This document shows, piece by piece, positions 12,482 through 24,400 of a DNA stretch of 64,000 bases; within the stretch, counting starts at the first letter, position 1; each line of letters starts with the position of its first letter. Below the pieces are notes generated by a model that worked only from the letters and a program-made list of their open reading frames with translations, was not told the origin of the DNA and made no database searches. The DNA is taken from contig CM043698.1 of the NCBI GenBank assembly GCA_023935145.1, forward strand, positions 79,993,501 through 80,057,500. Direction: 5' to 3'. This DNA comes from Bretschneidera sinensis (taxonomy: Eukaryota; Streptophyta; Magnoliopsida; Brassicales; Akaniaceae). A program made the position numbers and the translations under genes.

Positions 12482-15059
12482 TTTTAATACATGGTGTCAT
12501 CGTGACGTATCAAAGATTGCAATGTGGAACAAGTTCCAATGAATTTGAGCTGGTTCTATCAACTATACAAATAATCAAAGTAGTGTATTGAAACCTAATT
12601 ACTTTCCAATCTGAAGTGTAAGTATTTTCTTTTATTCTCTTTGATCTTCTTACCTATTCATATTTTCACTTATCTACGCAATAATTCTATTTATTTATAA
12701 ATAGTTATTTGTATGAGGAATCTACCTATCTCAAAGCTTTTAGTTACCTTTTAATTTGAAAAAAATAACCAATGAATCAAAAGTTGCTCGTTTATATATA
12801 CACACACACACATCCAATTTGTGGTCATTCTTAATTTTTCATAAATTAGTCTTGTAATAATCATATGATAGTGTAAAATGTTCACGAACAATAGAGAAAT
12901 TTACAAAAATGTCTTTATAATTTGGTACAAATTACACTGACATCATTATTTAGTAAAAGTATGTTAATACACTCTTAAACCCCAACTATAGTTCAAATTG
13001 GTTAAAAAGTTTCACAGCGATCACTTGTTAATAATTGAATATGAACATGCTAAAACACTCTTCTTTCAAGTGACATTTACGAGACATTTTGACCGATCTG
13101 AATTAACCATGATTGAAGATTAAAAATTCATTAATATATTTTTAATATAAGAAAATGTAATTATCATAAAAATATACTTAATACACACTTAAACCTTAAT
13201 TATAGTTAATTCAAATTGATCAAAAAGACCTCATAATAATTACTTGTCAAGAATAGAATAGTAATAAATTAAAATATTCTTTCTTCACGTGATTCATTCC
13301 GAACTAACTATAATTAAAGTTTAAAAATATATTAATATATTTTTAATATAAAAAGATATAATTATAATTTTCATTCATGAGGAGCTTTTATAATTTTTCC
13401 GAAAACATTATGGTCTTTGTGTTGCCGTCAATATCCAGAGTTAAAACTGAATTGTTTGTCCTGGATCATCATCATTGTGTATGGTACAAATTTAAGTAAG
13501 GGACAATACTTAAAACTATTAAATTGGCGAAAATGGTTTCCAAAGTGGACGGTCCAAAATTCTATCATTCCTTAGATTCTACTTTCTGCCAATTGGATAC
13601 CTATGTATTACAATAATATATATTCCTACAAGGCTACACTTTAAAGAAAAAGAAATGTTTGGTTCCTACAATAATTATTCCTACTGTATATGTTGCGAAA
13701 GACTCGTAGCTATCTCAAAATTCACTTTTCATATGGACAAATCTCGACTCTCTGGACCATAATTTCCAAAATCATCTTTAACACTTGAAACTTGAAAGCG
13801 AACCAAAATAAATTTGTTTATACCAACGTCATTTTCTGAGAAAAGGAAATTACTGCTAGCATTATGTTTTATTAGCAGTGAATATTGCTAACGCTATGCA
13901 AAATTACAGTTCATTTTGTTTGTCTTTTATTTTTAAAGTAGGTGTCTCAAACAATTTATTTATTTTTTAAAAATAAAATGTAAATCACAATCACTTCTAA
14001 AAAATTTCCTTAATTTTTTAAATTATTGATTGATGGGATCTACCACTTTTATTTCTTATAAGACAATTATCACATACCATTTACCATATCTAAGTCATTG
14101 TCTACCCCTTTTTTTTCTTCTCGAATGGCTGGGCTACACAACAGGTCGCCTTCTCTATCCCATAGTCTCTCAATCCCGGGTGAAGCTTATCTTCGGTACG
14201 ACAGTTTTGTTAAATTAATATTTTTAATTCTCAATAATTGATCAATCAGAAATCATTTTTGACTCCTTACAAGGTAAAATAATTAATTATTAACAAAGTT
14301 TCCAAACGTGACGTAAAGTTACTAGTGTATTGTTTGGATGATAAAAATTAAATGTTGTTGATGTCTAAAATGTCTTCAAGAGGGATAGCGTTTGGTGAGT
14401 AGAGAGGATAAGACCTTGTTCTTTGATCTCTGTCCTTTTAGAGCCATATTTGAGGACCTGCTAAAAAAACTTGGAGCTCTAGTTGAAAGCTCAGAGTTTG
14501 TTTCCAAACGAATATTCTAACATTCAAGTTAGTATGTGATTTTAAGAAAAGAAAAACATATCTAGAGAGTAGTGATTTCAAAACGTTATTATAATTATTT
14601 ACTTTTTTATATATGATGGGGAGAGTGTCGTTAATGCAGACGATCTAAATCATCAATTTTAAAATAGATGGAGAGTCAAGATCATTCTATAGATTTAGCA
14701 CGGTTTTTATCAAAATGCTTTTGAAGGGATTTTTATTATTTTACCCGAAATGTTTTACCCCTTTCATGTGTCGTTTTGTGAACGAAGGGTGAACTTTTAT
14801 AAATATCAATTTCAAATGTTAATATATCATTTCTTTTAATATAATCATAAAAAATAAAAACCCTTACCCACTAAAATTAGTTGACATCTTCCATCATGTT
14901 CTGTCCTAAAATGGATAACATACTCAAAAACATTGTCTGGTACTCTGGTGAGAAATTCTACAAAATAAGATCCCCTCCCTCTGATTTTTCTCTCGGCGAT
15001 CCTGTTCTGCCCCAAAACTGGATAACATACTCAAAAACATAAAACAAGAACGATACAAA
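12482..15059. other. AT-rich intergenic region with a diverged duplication
   Basis: No gene was recognised. An imperfect direct repeat of about 210 bp spans roughly 12955-13160 and 13165-13375. Both copies carry an AATACAC-CTTAAACC start and a TTAATATATTTTTAATATAA end. A short repeat (GGATAACATACTCAAAAACAT) occurs at about 14910 and 15020, just upstream of the PPR gene. Open frames here are short and show no recognisable motif. Confidence 0.6.
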
Positions 15060-15066
15060 ATGGCAC

Positions 15067-16675
15067 TTGCTCACTAACTCCACAAAACTCTATATCCAAA
15101 TTCATCTCAGGCCAGCTATACCTCCACATGCTCGATCAACAATTCAACACAGCACCACTATGAAAGATCTCAAAAAGATACATGACCATCTCATCAAAAC
15201 TGGTCTAGTCAATGACACCGTTGCTGCTAGCCGTGTCTTGGCCTTTTGCTTCTCTCCAGCCGGTGACATGAACTATGCTTACTTGGTTTTTACAAAATCC
15301 CAAAACCAAAACCTCTTTACTTGGAACACAATCATCAGAGGCTTCTCTCAAAGCTCAACTACACAATATGCAATTTCTCTTTTCATTCACATGTTGGTCT
15401 TTTCACCTATAAAACCACAAAGCCCAACTTATCCTTCAGTTTTTAAGGCTTATGCTCAGCTTGGTCTAGCTCATGATGGCACGCAGCTTCATAGGAGAGT
15501 TATAAAACTAGGCCTTCAATTTGGTAAGTTTATACGAAACACTATCTTGTATATGTATATCAATTGTGGGTATTTGAGTGAAGCATGGAGAAAGTTTGAT
15601 GAAGATATGGAATTTGATATTGTTGCTTGAAATTCAATGATTATGGGTCTTGCTAAATGTGGGGAGATTGACGAGTCTAGAAGGGTGTTTGATAAAATGT
15701 TGCAGAGAAATACAAATTCATGGAATTTTATGATCAGTGGCTATGTTAGGAATGGTAAGTATATTGAGGCTTTGGAGCTTTTTCAAGAAATGCAAGAAGA
15801 GAAGATTAAGCCTAGTGAATTTACCATGGTGAGCTTGCTAAATGCTTGTGCTTGCTTACGATCAAGTAGACAAGGGAGATGGATTCATGATTATATATTG
15901 AAGAACAAGTTTGAGTTGAATCCCATTGTTGTTGCTGCAATTATAAACATGTATTGCAAGTGCGGTTGTATTGAAAAGGCTTCACAAGTTTTCAAGACCG
16001 CCCCGAAGAAACAATTAGCATGTTGGACTTCCATGATCCTGGGATTAGCTAACAATGGTTATGAGGAAGAAGCAATACTGTTGTTCTCCGAGCTAGAGTC
16101 TTCGAGTCTTGAACCGGATTATGTTAGTTTTATTAGTGTGATAACAGCTTGTAATCGCTTGGGCATGGTGAATAAAGCAATGGACTATTTCTCATCAATG
16201 ACGGAAATATAAGATCAAACCATCCATAAAGCATTATAATTGTATGGTTGATGTGCTAGGCAAAGTTGGACTCCTTGAAGAGGCAGAAGATCTGATAAAA
16301 AGTATGCCAGTAAAAGCAGATGTCATTACATGGGGGTCTTTACTCTCTGCTTGCAGGAAGCATGGAAACATTGAGATGGCTGAACGCGCAGCAGAGCATG
16401 TACTCAAATTGGATCCAAATGAAACCTGTGGTTATGTACTCATGTCTAACGTCTATGCTAGGTCGAATCCATTTGAGGAAGCAGTTGAGCAGAGGATTTT
16501 GATGAAGAAAAGGAAAATGGAGAAAGAACCAGGATGCATCCTGATTGAAGTGGATGGAGAAGTTCATGAGTTTGTATCTGGTGGAAGGCTGCATTCTAAA
16601 GCCCAGGAGATTTACCTTTTATTGAATGAGTTGAGATGGAAGGAAAGAGAATTTCCATCAGGAGTAGGTTCCTAA
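15067..16675 (+). pseudogene. PPR protein, At2g42920-like, disrupted
   Basis: An intronless pentatricopeptide repeat gene of the PLS class with an E/E+ type C-terminus and no DYW domain. PPR proteins of this kind bind organelle transcripts and take part in RNA editing or processing in chloroplasts or mitochondria. Typical repeats are visible: LFTWNTIIRGFSQ, NSWNFMISGYVRNGKYIEAL, FTMVSLLNACACL, IINMYCKCGCIEKA, CWTSMILGLANNGYEEEA. The tail has EEAEDLIKSMPVKAD, WGSLLSACRKHGN, NETCGYVLMSNVYA and an E+ segment ending near VDGEVHEF. From memory it best matches Arabidopsis At2g42920. Three faults are seen. The conserved Trp in the VAWNSM position is TGA (15628-15630). A one-base frameshift lies near 16208-16213. 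The only upstream ATG (15060) meets a stop after five codons; the first in-frame ATG is 15160 (MKDLKKIHDHL). Sequencing error cannot be excluded. Confidence 0.85.
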
Positions 16676-16915
16676 TTCATCAATGTATGAACTTTTAGGT
16701 ACCTCCAAATGGGGGGTGCAATTGGCAAATGTATTTGAAATCTGTTACTTAAAAACTTATACATGCAATTACAGGGAAAATAATTAAGCAGTGTTTCTAT
16801 ATGAAATTTTAAGGAGAAGCTACAACAATACTGATCTTTCAGGAAGCTTGAAATAATACTAGAGAAATAGCAGTAACAATAGAAGTCTGAGATGAATTAA
16901 TTTCTGATAACCAGA

Positions 16916-17716
16916 CTAGGTTTTCGACATGGTTCGTCCCTGTGCCCAAGAGTATATCTCAGGAGACATAGTCCCATTGGTAAGCAAGTTCTGTGGCAGC
17001 CCATACAAGTCTGAAATATCCAGGTGATGGTGACGACCATTCTGGTAATGCTGATTCTGCATAGCTGCTACAACAACATCATCATCCAACGGAAGACGAT
17101 CAAATGTAGCCTTCATGAATGAAGCAGCCATGATCACAACAGGACCTGAAGCAATGAGTGCACCAACCACCCCTCCACCCACAACCTGCCCTTGAGCCCC
17201 AGCTAAATAAATGGTTAGCCCTGTGATCCCTGGTGGGGCTGGAGGAGGCAAGATGGAACCGAGCAACGATAGAATCTCAAAACGGCCATGAAGGGTTATA
17301 ATTGCCCCAGATGAGGCTGGTTGTCGGAGTGTGACATTGGTCACACACCCACTTCCACTAAATATGCTTATCCCCCTTTGCTTCCTTCTTGTGAAGTTAG
17401 CTAAACTCTCACATATATCACAACCAGAACTGACCTCCATTGCATGAGCTCGAAGAGCATTAGCACTGTCACGAGTTACAATGATGGGTGGCTTCGGCTT
17501 ATTTTTGGAGCCAGCCGGCCTACCACGGGGTCGCCTAATGGCCTCCCCTAATTTGGGAGAACCTGGTGGCACTAGCTTTGGTAATTTGGGAACCATAAGC
17601 ATCGCACCTAGGCCTGCTCTGTGGTGATGATTATTACCCTTGTCGGTTTCCTGGTCCCTAACCTGAACAGTTTTGGACACAACAGAAGGGGCACTAAGAT
17701 CTGTACCTCCAGCCAT
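16916..17716 (-). CDS. AHL16: AT-hook nuclear-localized protein, AHL16/TEK-like
   Basis: A single-exon, 266-residue protein of the AHL family. These nuclear proteins bind AT-rich DNA and matrix-attachment regions and recruit chromatin modifiers. An AT-hook core [17 protein letters not shown] lies at residues 61-77. A PPC/DUF296 domain follows at about 80-205, with the conserved GRFEIL at 144-149, ISSGCDI-like and RRKQRG segments, and [10 protein letters not shown]. The tail [10 protein letters not shown]...YSW resembles Arabidopsis AHL16 (TEK, At2g42940) as I remember it. That protein is reported to silence transposable elements and to act in pollen-wall formation. The intronless structure fits clade A AHLs. 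The start is an ATG at 17716 with MAGG, the expected N-terminus. It is convergent with the PPR gene (240 bp gap) and co-oriented with the GIP1-like gene, 747 bp downstream of its stop. No defect is visible. The exact paralogue assignment is less sure than the family. Confidence 0.92.
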   Translation of the reverse strand: MAGGTDLSAPSVVSKTVQVRDQETDKGNNHHHRAGLGAMLMVPKLPKLVPPGSPKLGEAIRRPRGRPAGSKNKPKPPIIVTRDSANALRAHAMEVSSGCDICESLANFTRRKQRGISIFSGSGCVTNVTLRQPASSGAIITLHGRFEILSLLGSILPPPAPPGITGLTIYLAGAQGQVVGGGVVGALIASGPVVIMAASFMKATFDRLPLDDDVVVAAMQNQHYQNGRHHHLDISDLYGLPQNLLTNGTMSPEIYSWAQGRTMSKT

Positions 17717-18463
17717 TCCCTCACTCCTTGAGAATACAATACTTGAACCTCGAAAATATCTGGGATTCCGCTGAAATTGTGTCCAGAAAGCGAGTTTAAG
17801 TAATGGATTTGTGGTGATAATTTTATTCTAGAAACTCAAAAGAATGATCCCCATTAGGAGAGGGTTAAGTAGAACCAACTTCATAAATTAAAATAGTAAT
17901 TTTAAGTATTTTTCTTCCAGCCTACCTCCCAACTGACACTTCATGTCAATTGCCTTCCTTAACAGATACCCAAATCACATATAAATATTCTACTAACATA
18001 ATAAGAGGTTATTTAGCCCAAGCTACCAACATAACCATATTTTTCACAGCACCTTTTAAAAGGAAATAGTTTATCAAAACATTAATGCCAGCACAACAGC
18101 TACCAATAAGAAGCAAAGATGAAAAGCCCTTCAGCTTAAAAAGAACTTGTGTAAGTACTTTCTATTAGACTGCCCAGTCAAAAGGCCTTGTTGCACAGTG
18201 AGGAAAATTCACATCAGCAGACTACCTATCTAACCAGTAAGCACATAAATCATGCCCCAACATGTAAGCATGTAAAAATACAATGTTGAGGCGAAAGACA
18301 CAGCAAGTCAACTTCTCTTTGGAGTATGTACAATTGGACAATGCCAATACTCAAAAACCATCATGAATTTAATTTAACTGTAATGACATCCTAACTTACA
18401 CTGCCAAACTCAGTACAATGCCCACTGAGAAAAATCGAAAACAAAAAGAGCAACACGAAGAAG
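17717..18463. other. Intergenic region upstream of the AHL gene
   Basis: About 750 bp between the stop of the GIP1-like gene and the ATG of the AHL gene. It must hold the 3' UTR of the former and the promoter and 5' UTR of the latter. I saw no convincing TATA box or transposon. Confidence 0.5.
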
Positions 18464-21400
18464 TTAGTAGCTAGGTTGCCAAATTTGTTGTAATTGCTTA
18501 GATGAAGGGCCTTGAGAACCACTTAGACTCGCATCACTGAGGTTCTGGTGCTGCTGTTCTCGTGTAATCCCTACTTCAGCATTATAAAAATTTGGGTACC
18601 CTAAGCCTCCATAGGATTGTGAGGGCCGCTGACTCTGTCTATATCCCGAATGTTGTTGATTCTGTCCCAGTAAGCTGTAATATACACTGTCTGGAACAGT
18701 TGACATTGTTCTTGAGCCAGGTCCATAATTCCAAGTAGCAGAGCTGTCATTCTGGTAACACAAATATAGAATGAAAAGAAAACAGAAAAACAACTAAACC
18801 TTTTGAGCTCCTACTACTACTACAAGAGGTAGCTAAAAACTGGGACACAGACAGAGAGCTTCCAGGTCTTATGCTTTGAGCATATGAAGTATGGTACTCT
18901 GTAGAAAGCAGCATCCTTTTTCTAGCATTGGATGGAAACTAAACAATGTAACACCAAAAATCATAGCGTTAAATAGTTATTTATTACCTCATGCAAGGTG
19001 AAATCATTTCCATCTTTGTACTGAGAGCGTAAAACATCATCGTATTCAACTTTAGCACCAGTCGGAGCAGTGGATATGTTATACAAAAAGCGTCCAGGAA
19101 TGTCAGTAGAGCTCCCCAAACTTGCATGACCAGAAGCATTAGGATTGGAAAGAGGCAAGTTGTTCATACTGCCACCACTTCTGTATTGTGAGAGATTGTA
19201 CCTAATGCCTGCCAGAGATTCATGGAACGTATTGCTGTCTAGATAAGCTTGCTGAGCAGCAGATGGCATATAGGGATAGCTCTGATGCATTGCAGGATAG
19301 CCAATTTCAGAGTATGAATGTGCTGATAAGTGCTGAGGAAGTACAGGTTCTGTGGCATGGTTGGCACCAGGTAAAACCTGTGAGAATGGCTGAGGTAATG
19401 AAAAGGCACCAGAACTCAAAACCTGCACAATTTGAACAACAAAATAATATCTGAGGCCCACTTCCCTTTTTAAACTTGCACAGGGAAATCAAGTCTATAC
19501 TTTGCATTAAACAGCACTGTATCAGAATATATCAGAGGTTTAATTATCCAGGAGCACCAGAGGATAAGAACTAACAAGTGATACTGGGTATCTTCAGAAG
19601 ATAGCCCATCTAAACCCTATAAAATTAGCTGATTTGAATTATTTTAACACAAGTTGATATCTGAAACCATCCGCCCAACTGTTTAATCCAATTTTCTATT
19701 TGCATATCACACAAATCACGATCAAAAGGTAATGTAGTTGAAATAGTCAATAACTTTCCTTCACCCTTCTCTAAACAGCAGCTCAATAACTTGTATCCTA
19801 CCTCTGACATGGATATGGTTGGACTACTAATAGATGATAATGCACTGCTGTATCTTGAGGGCATCGTCTGTGTCCCCAGGAACGGTAAAGAATCTCTTGC
19901 TCTCAAAGACTGAACAGTTGACTCCAGTAAATCATATGGTATAGAATTTGAATATGAATGCTGTAAAAGAATATGTGAATGATCAGAAGCAAAGTTCAAC
20001 TCAACTTACGCAGTTTGAAATTCAAGAGAAAAGCAAAAGTCGCCGAGCTGAAACATAAAGTGATTGCACAACAAGAAGACAGAGATACAAAGCAAGAATA
20101 AGCATAATCCCAAAAATGCTATCATGGGGTGCATATAGGCAAAACAAAATTTTGTTGTAGTCAGAAACAAATATAGTACACTAAGCATAAGAGGGGAGGT
20201 AAAGAGTTATAAAATTAACAAAAAAACACAATACTAAAGAACCACAAAGAAAAAGAAATTTGCATCCAACCATAAGCCCAATCCGTTCACACCAAGCGCC
20301 CCCCCCCAAAAAAAAAAAAAAAAAAAAAACAAATCCAGAGGAAGAAGTTTGGATTTTGGTGAGTAGTGGGCATATCCAAAACAGTAAAGCAAAAAGATTT
20401 TCAGTCTCTAGATTTTGTCTTGTAAATGATTCTGTAGTTTGAGTCTGCACCCCCTCGGTGTGTTTTTGAATATACATTAAAAAAATTGGTTAGGTGATCA
20501 GTTTGCCTTATCTATGACTGTATTCAAAACTAGAGCAACTTAATACAGTAACAGAAACATGTCAATTAAGCCACCACAACTTCTCGCAAGTAATTCTATA
20601 CAGCACAAATTGTAAACAAGAAAAGGACCACTGTGTGCATGTGTTTTGCAGAACCAGACTTAGACAAACATGTGAATCCAGTCTGTGACTGAAAGAACCT
20701 CAACATAAAAGGGAAAGAAACAGCAACCAATTAGATTCAGTCAACAACATAAAACCTATTCAAGGCTAACACTTCAGATACCTCCAACTTAATAAGAACT
20801 GCATGTTCACATAACATTATTTTTTTAAGGCTAAGAATGTATTCATGTATTTCCATTTCATTCTAACAAAAGAAAATAGGGAAGGAGTCACGTAATGCTG
20901 CAATGTTATTACCAATTCACTCGGCAGAGGTGGAAGATTTCTAGCATTTGGGTCTATTGAGAATGACATTGGAGAATTCAATTGTTCGATGTTCTTGAAG
21001 CTGGAATCAAGTATAGATGATGATAAGTGTTCTTGACCATGAGTTGCTTCAGGAATATTCCGGTTCATTAGCTCTGCCTCTGCAGGTATGTGTAAGTCAT
21101 GATTCTTAGCATTTGCAGCTTTCCTATGAATATCATACATAAATCCAAGCTCCTCATCAGTGTGATACCCCAAATATCTGCAAAGAAAAAAATCAAAATA
21201 CCATGAAGCAATATAAACAAAAAAAATATGGACACATATCAGATGGCTTTTCTGAAAAAAATAGAAACAAAAGAATATATATACTGGAACTAAGCAAAGG
21301 GCTCATGCCTGGTGTCCAAGTGCACAGCAGAGGAACCATTTTTCCTTGAAGGGACCTCCTCCAAGTCCTCTCTCAAGGTACTAGATTCAAGTAGACCAGA

Positions 21401-24400
21401 AAATGCAGAGCCATTGCTAGATTTATAGGTACCAAAACTCAGATGCGAACAGTCGGCAGCCAAGTCATGCAGATAATTTGGAAGAACGACTGCACGATTA
21501 TCTTCTGCAGGATGCACTGACGACTCATCTTTCTCTAAATTAAGTTGCCGCAAGCTCACAGCAGCTGATGATACAGCTATGTTGATGTCATCAGAAAAAG
21601 GTGAAGAATGACCTGCTTGTAAAATTGGAAGGAAGAATGTGAACAGCACGAACCAAACCCAAAAAAAACATAGAAACATCTCACTGGATGCCAAAAACAT
21701 TCACTTCTCAAAGAATGAAAACACAAATGCATCACATGCAGATAACTAGACACATTCTCATTGCATTTAATCAGTTTATAATGGCTGACTGTAGAAGATC
21801 ATTCAAATTGAAACGCTTGTGCATCTGGCATAAACAACATACATTTATATGAGCGTACACACACACCCCACATGCTCACACGCGCAGGTGCATGCACTTG
21901 CACATACACACAGACAAACAAGTGCGGTAATATACACACAACCACCTTCCTTCTAAAGTCTAAATTTTAGTTCATCTTATATATGCCGAATCCAAGTAAT
22001 AAAATGTGTTATATAACACAATATTCAGAATAAAATTCAATAAAAATATATATGTTTTAACATACTACCTAACAACTTTTGACATCCGCTCATAACTAGA
22101 TGAAAGCACTTTGTAATAGATATACAAAGTTGACCCTAACCAAATCCATCCATCCACAGAGTAAGTGCGGGCCTTCCATTTGTTCAAACCACGATCTACC
22201 CCAGAAAACCAACGGCAACAGCAGGCGAAAAGAGGCCCACTATAGCAGAAAGACTGATGATTCGACAAACAGAAGCTTGAGTAAGCTTGATGTATCTCAA
22301 GTTGTTTAAAAGCAAAATTAAGAATTAACAAACTCGATATCAGACACAATTGGCATTCTGTTACAGGACTCAAATATGGTTGTTGAATGTGAGTCAAGTT
22401 GTTTAAAAGCAAAATTAAGAATTAACAAACTCGATATAAGACACAATTGGCATTCTGTTACAGGACTCAAATATGGTTGTTGAATGTGAGTACGTATTTG
22501 AGTGTCGGATTCATCTAATATTTGTAAGTATTCCATTGATTTGGGTTCAAGAGCCATACCCATATTCTATGACACGTCTGGCACAAGTATGTTACGGGAA
22601 AGTGATGAGTTTATGTAACATAGCTCATAGATCCTAAATCCTGACCATCACCCTGACATAGACCTGCTAAATAAAATAGAATTTTAATCCATCTTTCTCC
22701 TTCATCCCCAAACAATCTTTCCATAGCTTCCCCGGGCATCATAAGTAAAATCCAAATGCTAACAATTTACCAAAATGAAGGACTGGGAAGAGAAATCGAG
22801 GGCACTATAGATGGAAAGTCTAATCACCTTATACTTCTATTTGACACTAGAACCTATAGAGGCAAAAAGTAATCAATACCCAGGACACTATAGATGAGTC
22901 CAAACAATTGTATGATAAGACGTGTCACCTGTGTCTCACCATGTTGTATGGTTGTGTTCTCAAAATATTAGAACATGAGACTGAAGCATGCATATGGAAA
23001 TAGCTATATCCACCAAAGCACAAAAATTGCATCCCCATTGCTTGGATTAAGGCAGCATCACATTCCACTGTATAGTTACATAAAAAAACACACTCCCATC
23101 AAATAGAGAACATGAATAATTTACCTTCTTGATAGAAATTCTTATCCTTAAGCAAGTTGTCATTGCCATTAGATGCCTCTTCGGTGCCAATCACCATTAC
23201 CTGTCTACTTGAAGCTGAAGCAGACCCAACAGAATCAGAATTAAGATTCTCACCAACACCATCCCTCTCTGATGCTTGGACCTCATCTGACTGGAAGTTT
23301 CTAGACAAGTTAGCTCTATCACCATATATGTGGGATTCATTAGAGCAAATCTTAGAATCTGAGGCAGCAGATGTAGATAATGCCGCAGCAGCTGGTATTT
23401 GCTCGATCACAGGCCACCCATTATCAAAATAATGTTGACCAGAAGTGTCCTCTGACACACAAGATGGATGTGGAGAGTGCAGATCTTGATGCATTTCTGG
23501 TTGTGGAGGAGCTAGGACATTGGGAGATTTGGTGCAGTATTGAGATGAGTTCAGAACATCTGTATCGTGAGGCATGTGAGATGAGACAGTCAACATTTGA
23601 GAACCTTTATTGTGTGGCCCACCGAACCTCACAATGTCAGCCATGGAAACATGCCCCGAGGAGGCCATCGACCATGTAGGTTGAAAACCTGGAGATGGTT
23701 GCACAGATGAAGAGATGGTATCCCCTGTTCCTATTGACTGTCCACTATTATAACCATCGAAACAATCACTGAAACAGTATTTAGAAAACCACTTAAATGA
23801 ATAATTAGGCATTTCATTAAGCAGCAAACAAAAAGAGGATGGAAGGTAGGAACATTATTATGGTGTCCATAAATCCATTACTTCTACTATTGATTGTTAA
23901 AAAAAGAACTAAGAAATAAATTTTTAAAAAAAAAAGACCTAAGAAATCAAAAGAATATTATGTTCCTTCCTATGCATGCATATATAAGAAAACTTTTCCT
24001 TTAGCTTTAGCAATAACTACAATATACAAATGACCAGGAGTAAGTACCAGAACAATGTGAGAATAACTGAAATTAATTCAGGACCATGCAGCTCCAACAC
24101 GTTACTCATGGTAACACACTTTCCAGCTCAAACAACCGCTGCTAAAAAGAAGAGTAAAGCAAATTTCTTACATCAAATTTACTTTAAAGATTCAATAGAT
24201 CCTTCAAAATTAGGAGCTTGCACAGCTCTAAAATCACCAAGCACTTAGTTTGCAATGGACTGACTTAATTCGACAGAACAGATAAAGACAGGGACTTTGG
24301 GAAAGAAGCCTATTACATAATAAACATAATTCCCAGTATTTTGACCTCTTCTCACCTACATAATTTATTTCGGGTAATCAGCTTGCAGTGGGCAAATATA

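Noticed and set aside
15628..15630. TGA in the PPR gene as a recoded Trp or selenocysteine codon
   Set aside because: The gene is nuclear, where TGA is a stop. A frameshift further on also points to inactivation.
18790..18960. Extra exon between exons 9 and 10 of the GIP1-like gene
   Set aside because: Possible acceptor-like sequences exist, but direct joining of 18988 to 18751 keeps phase and gives the expected NDSSATWNYGPGSR sequence.
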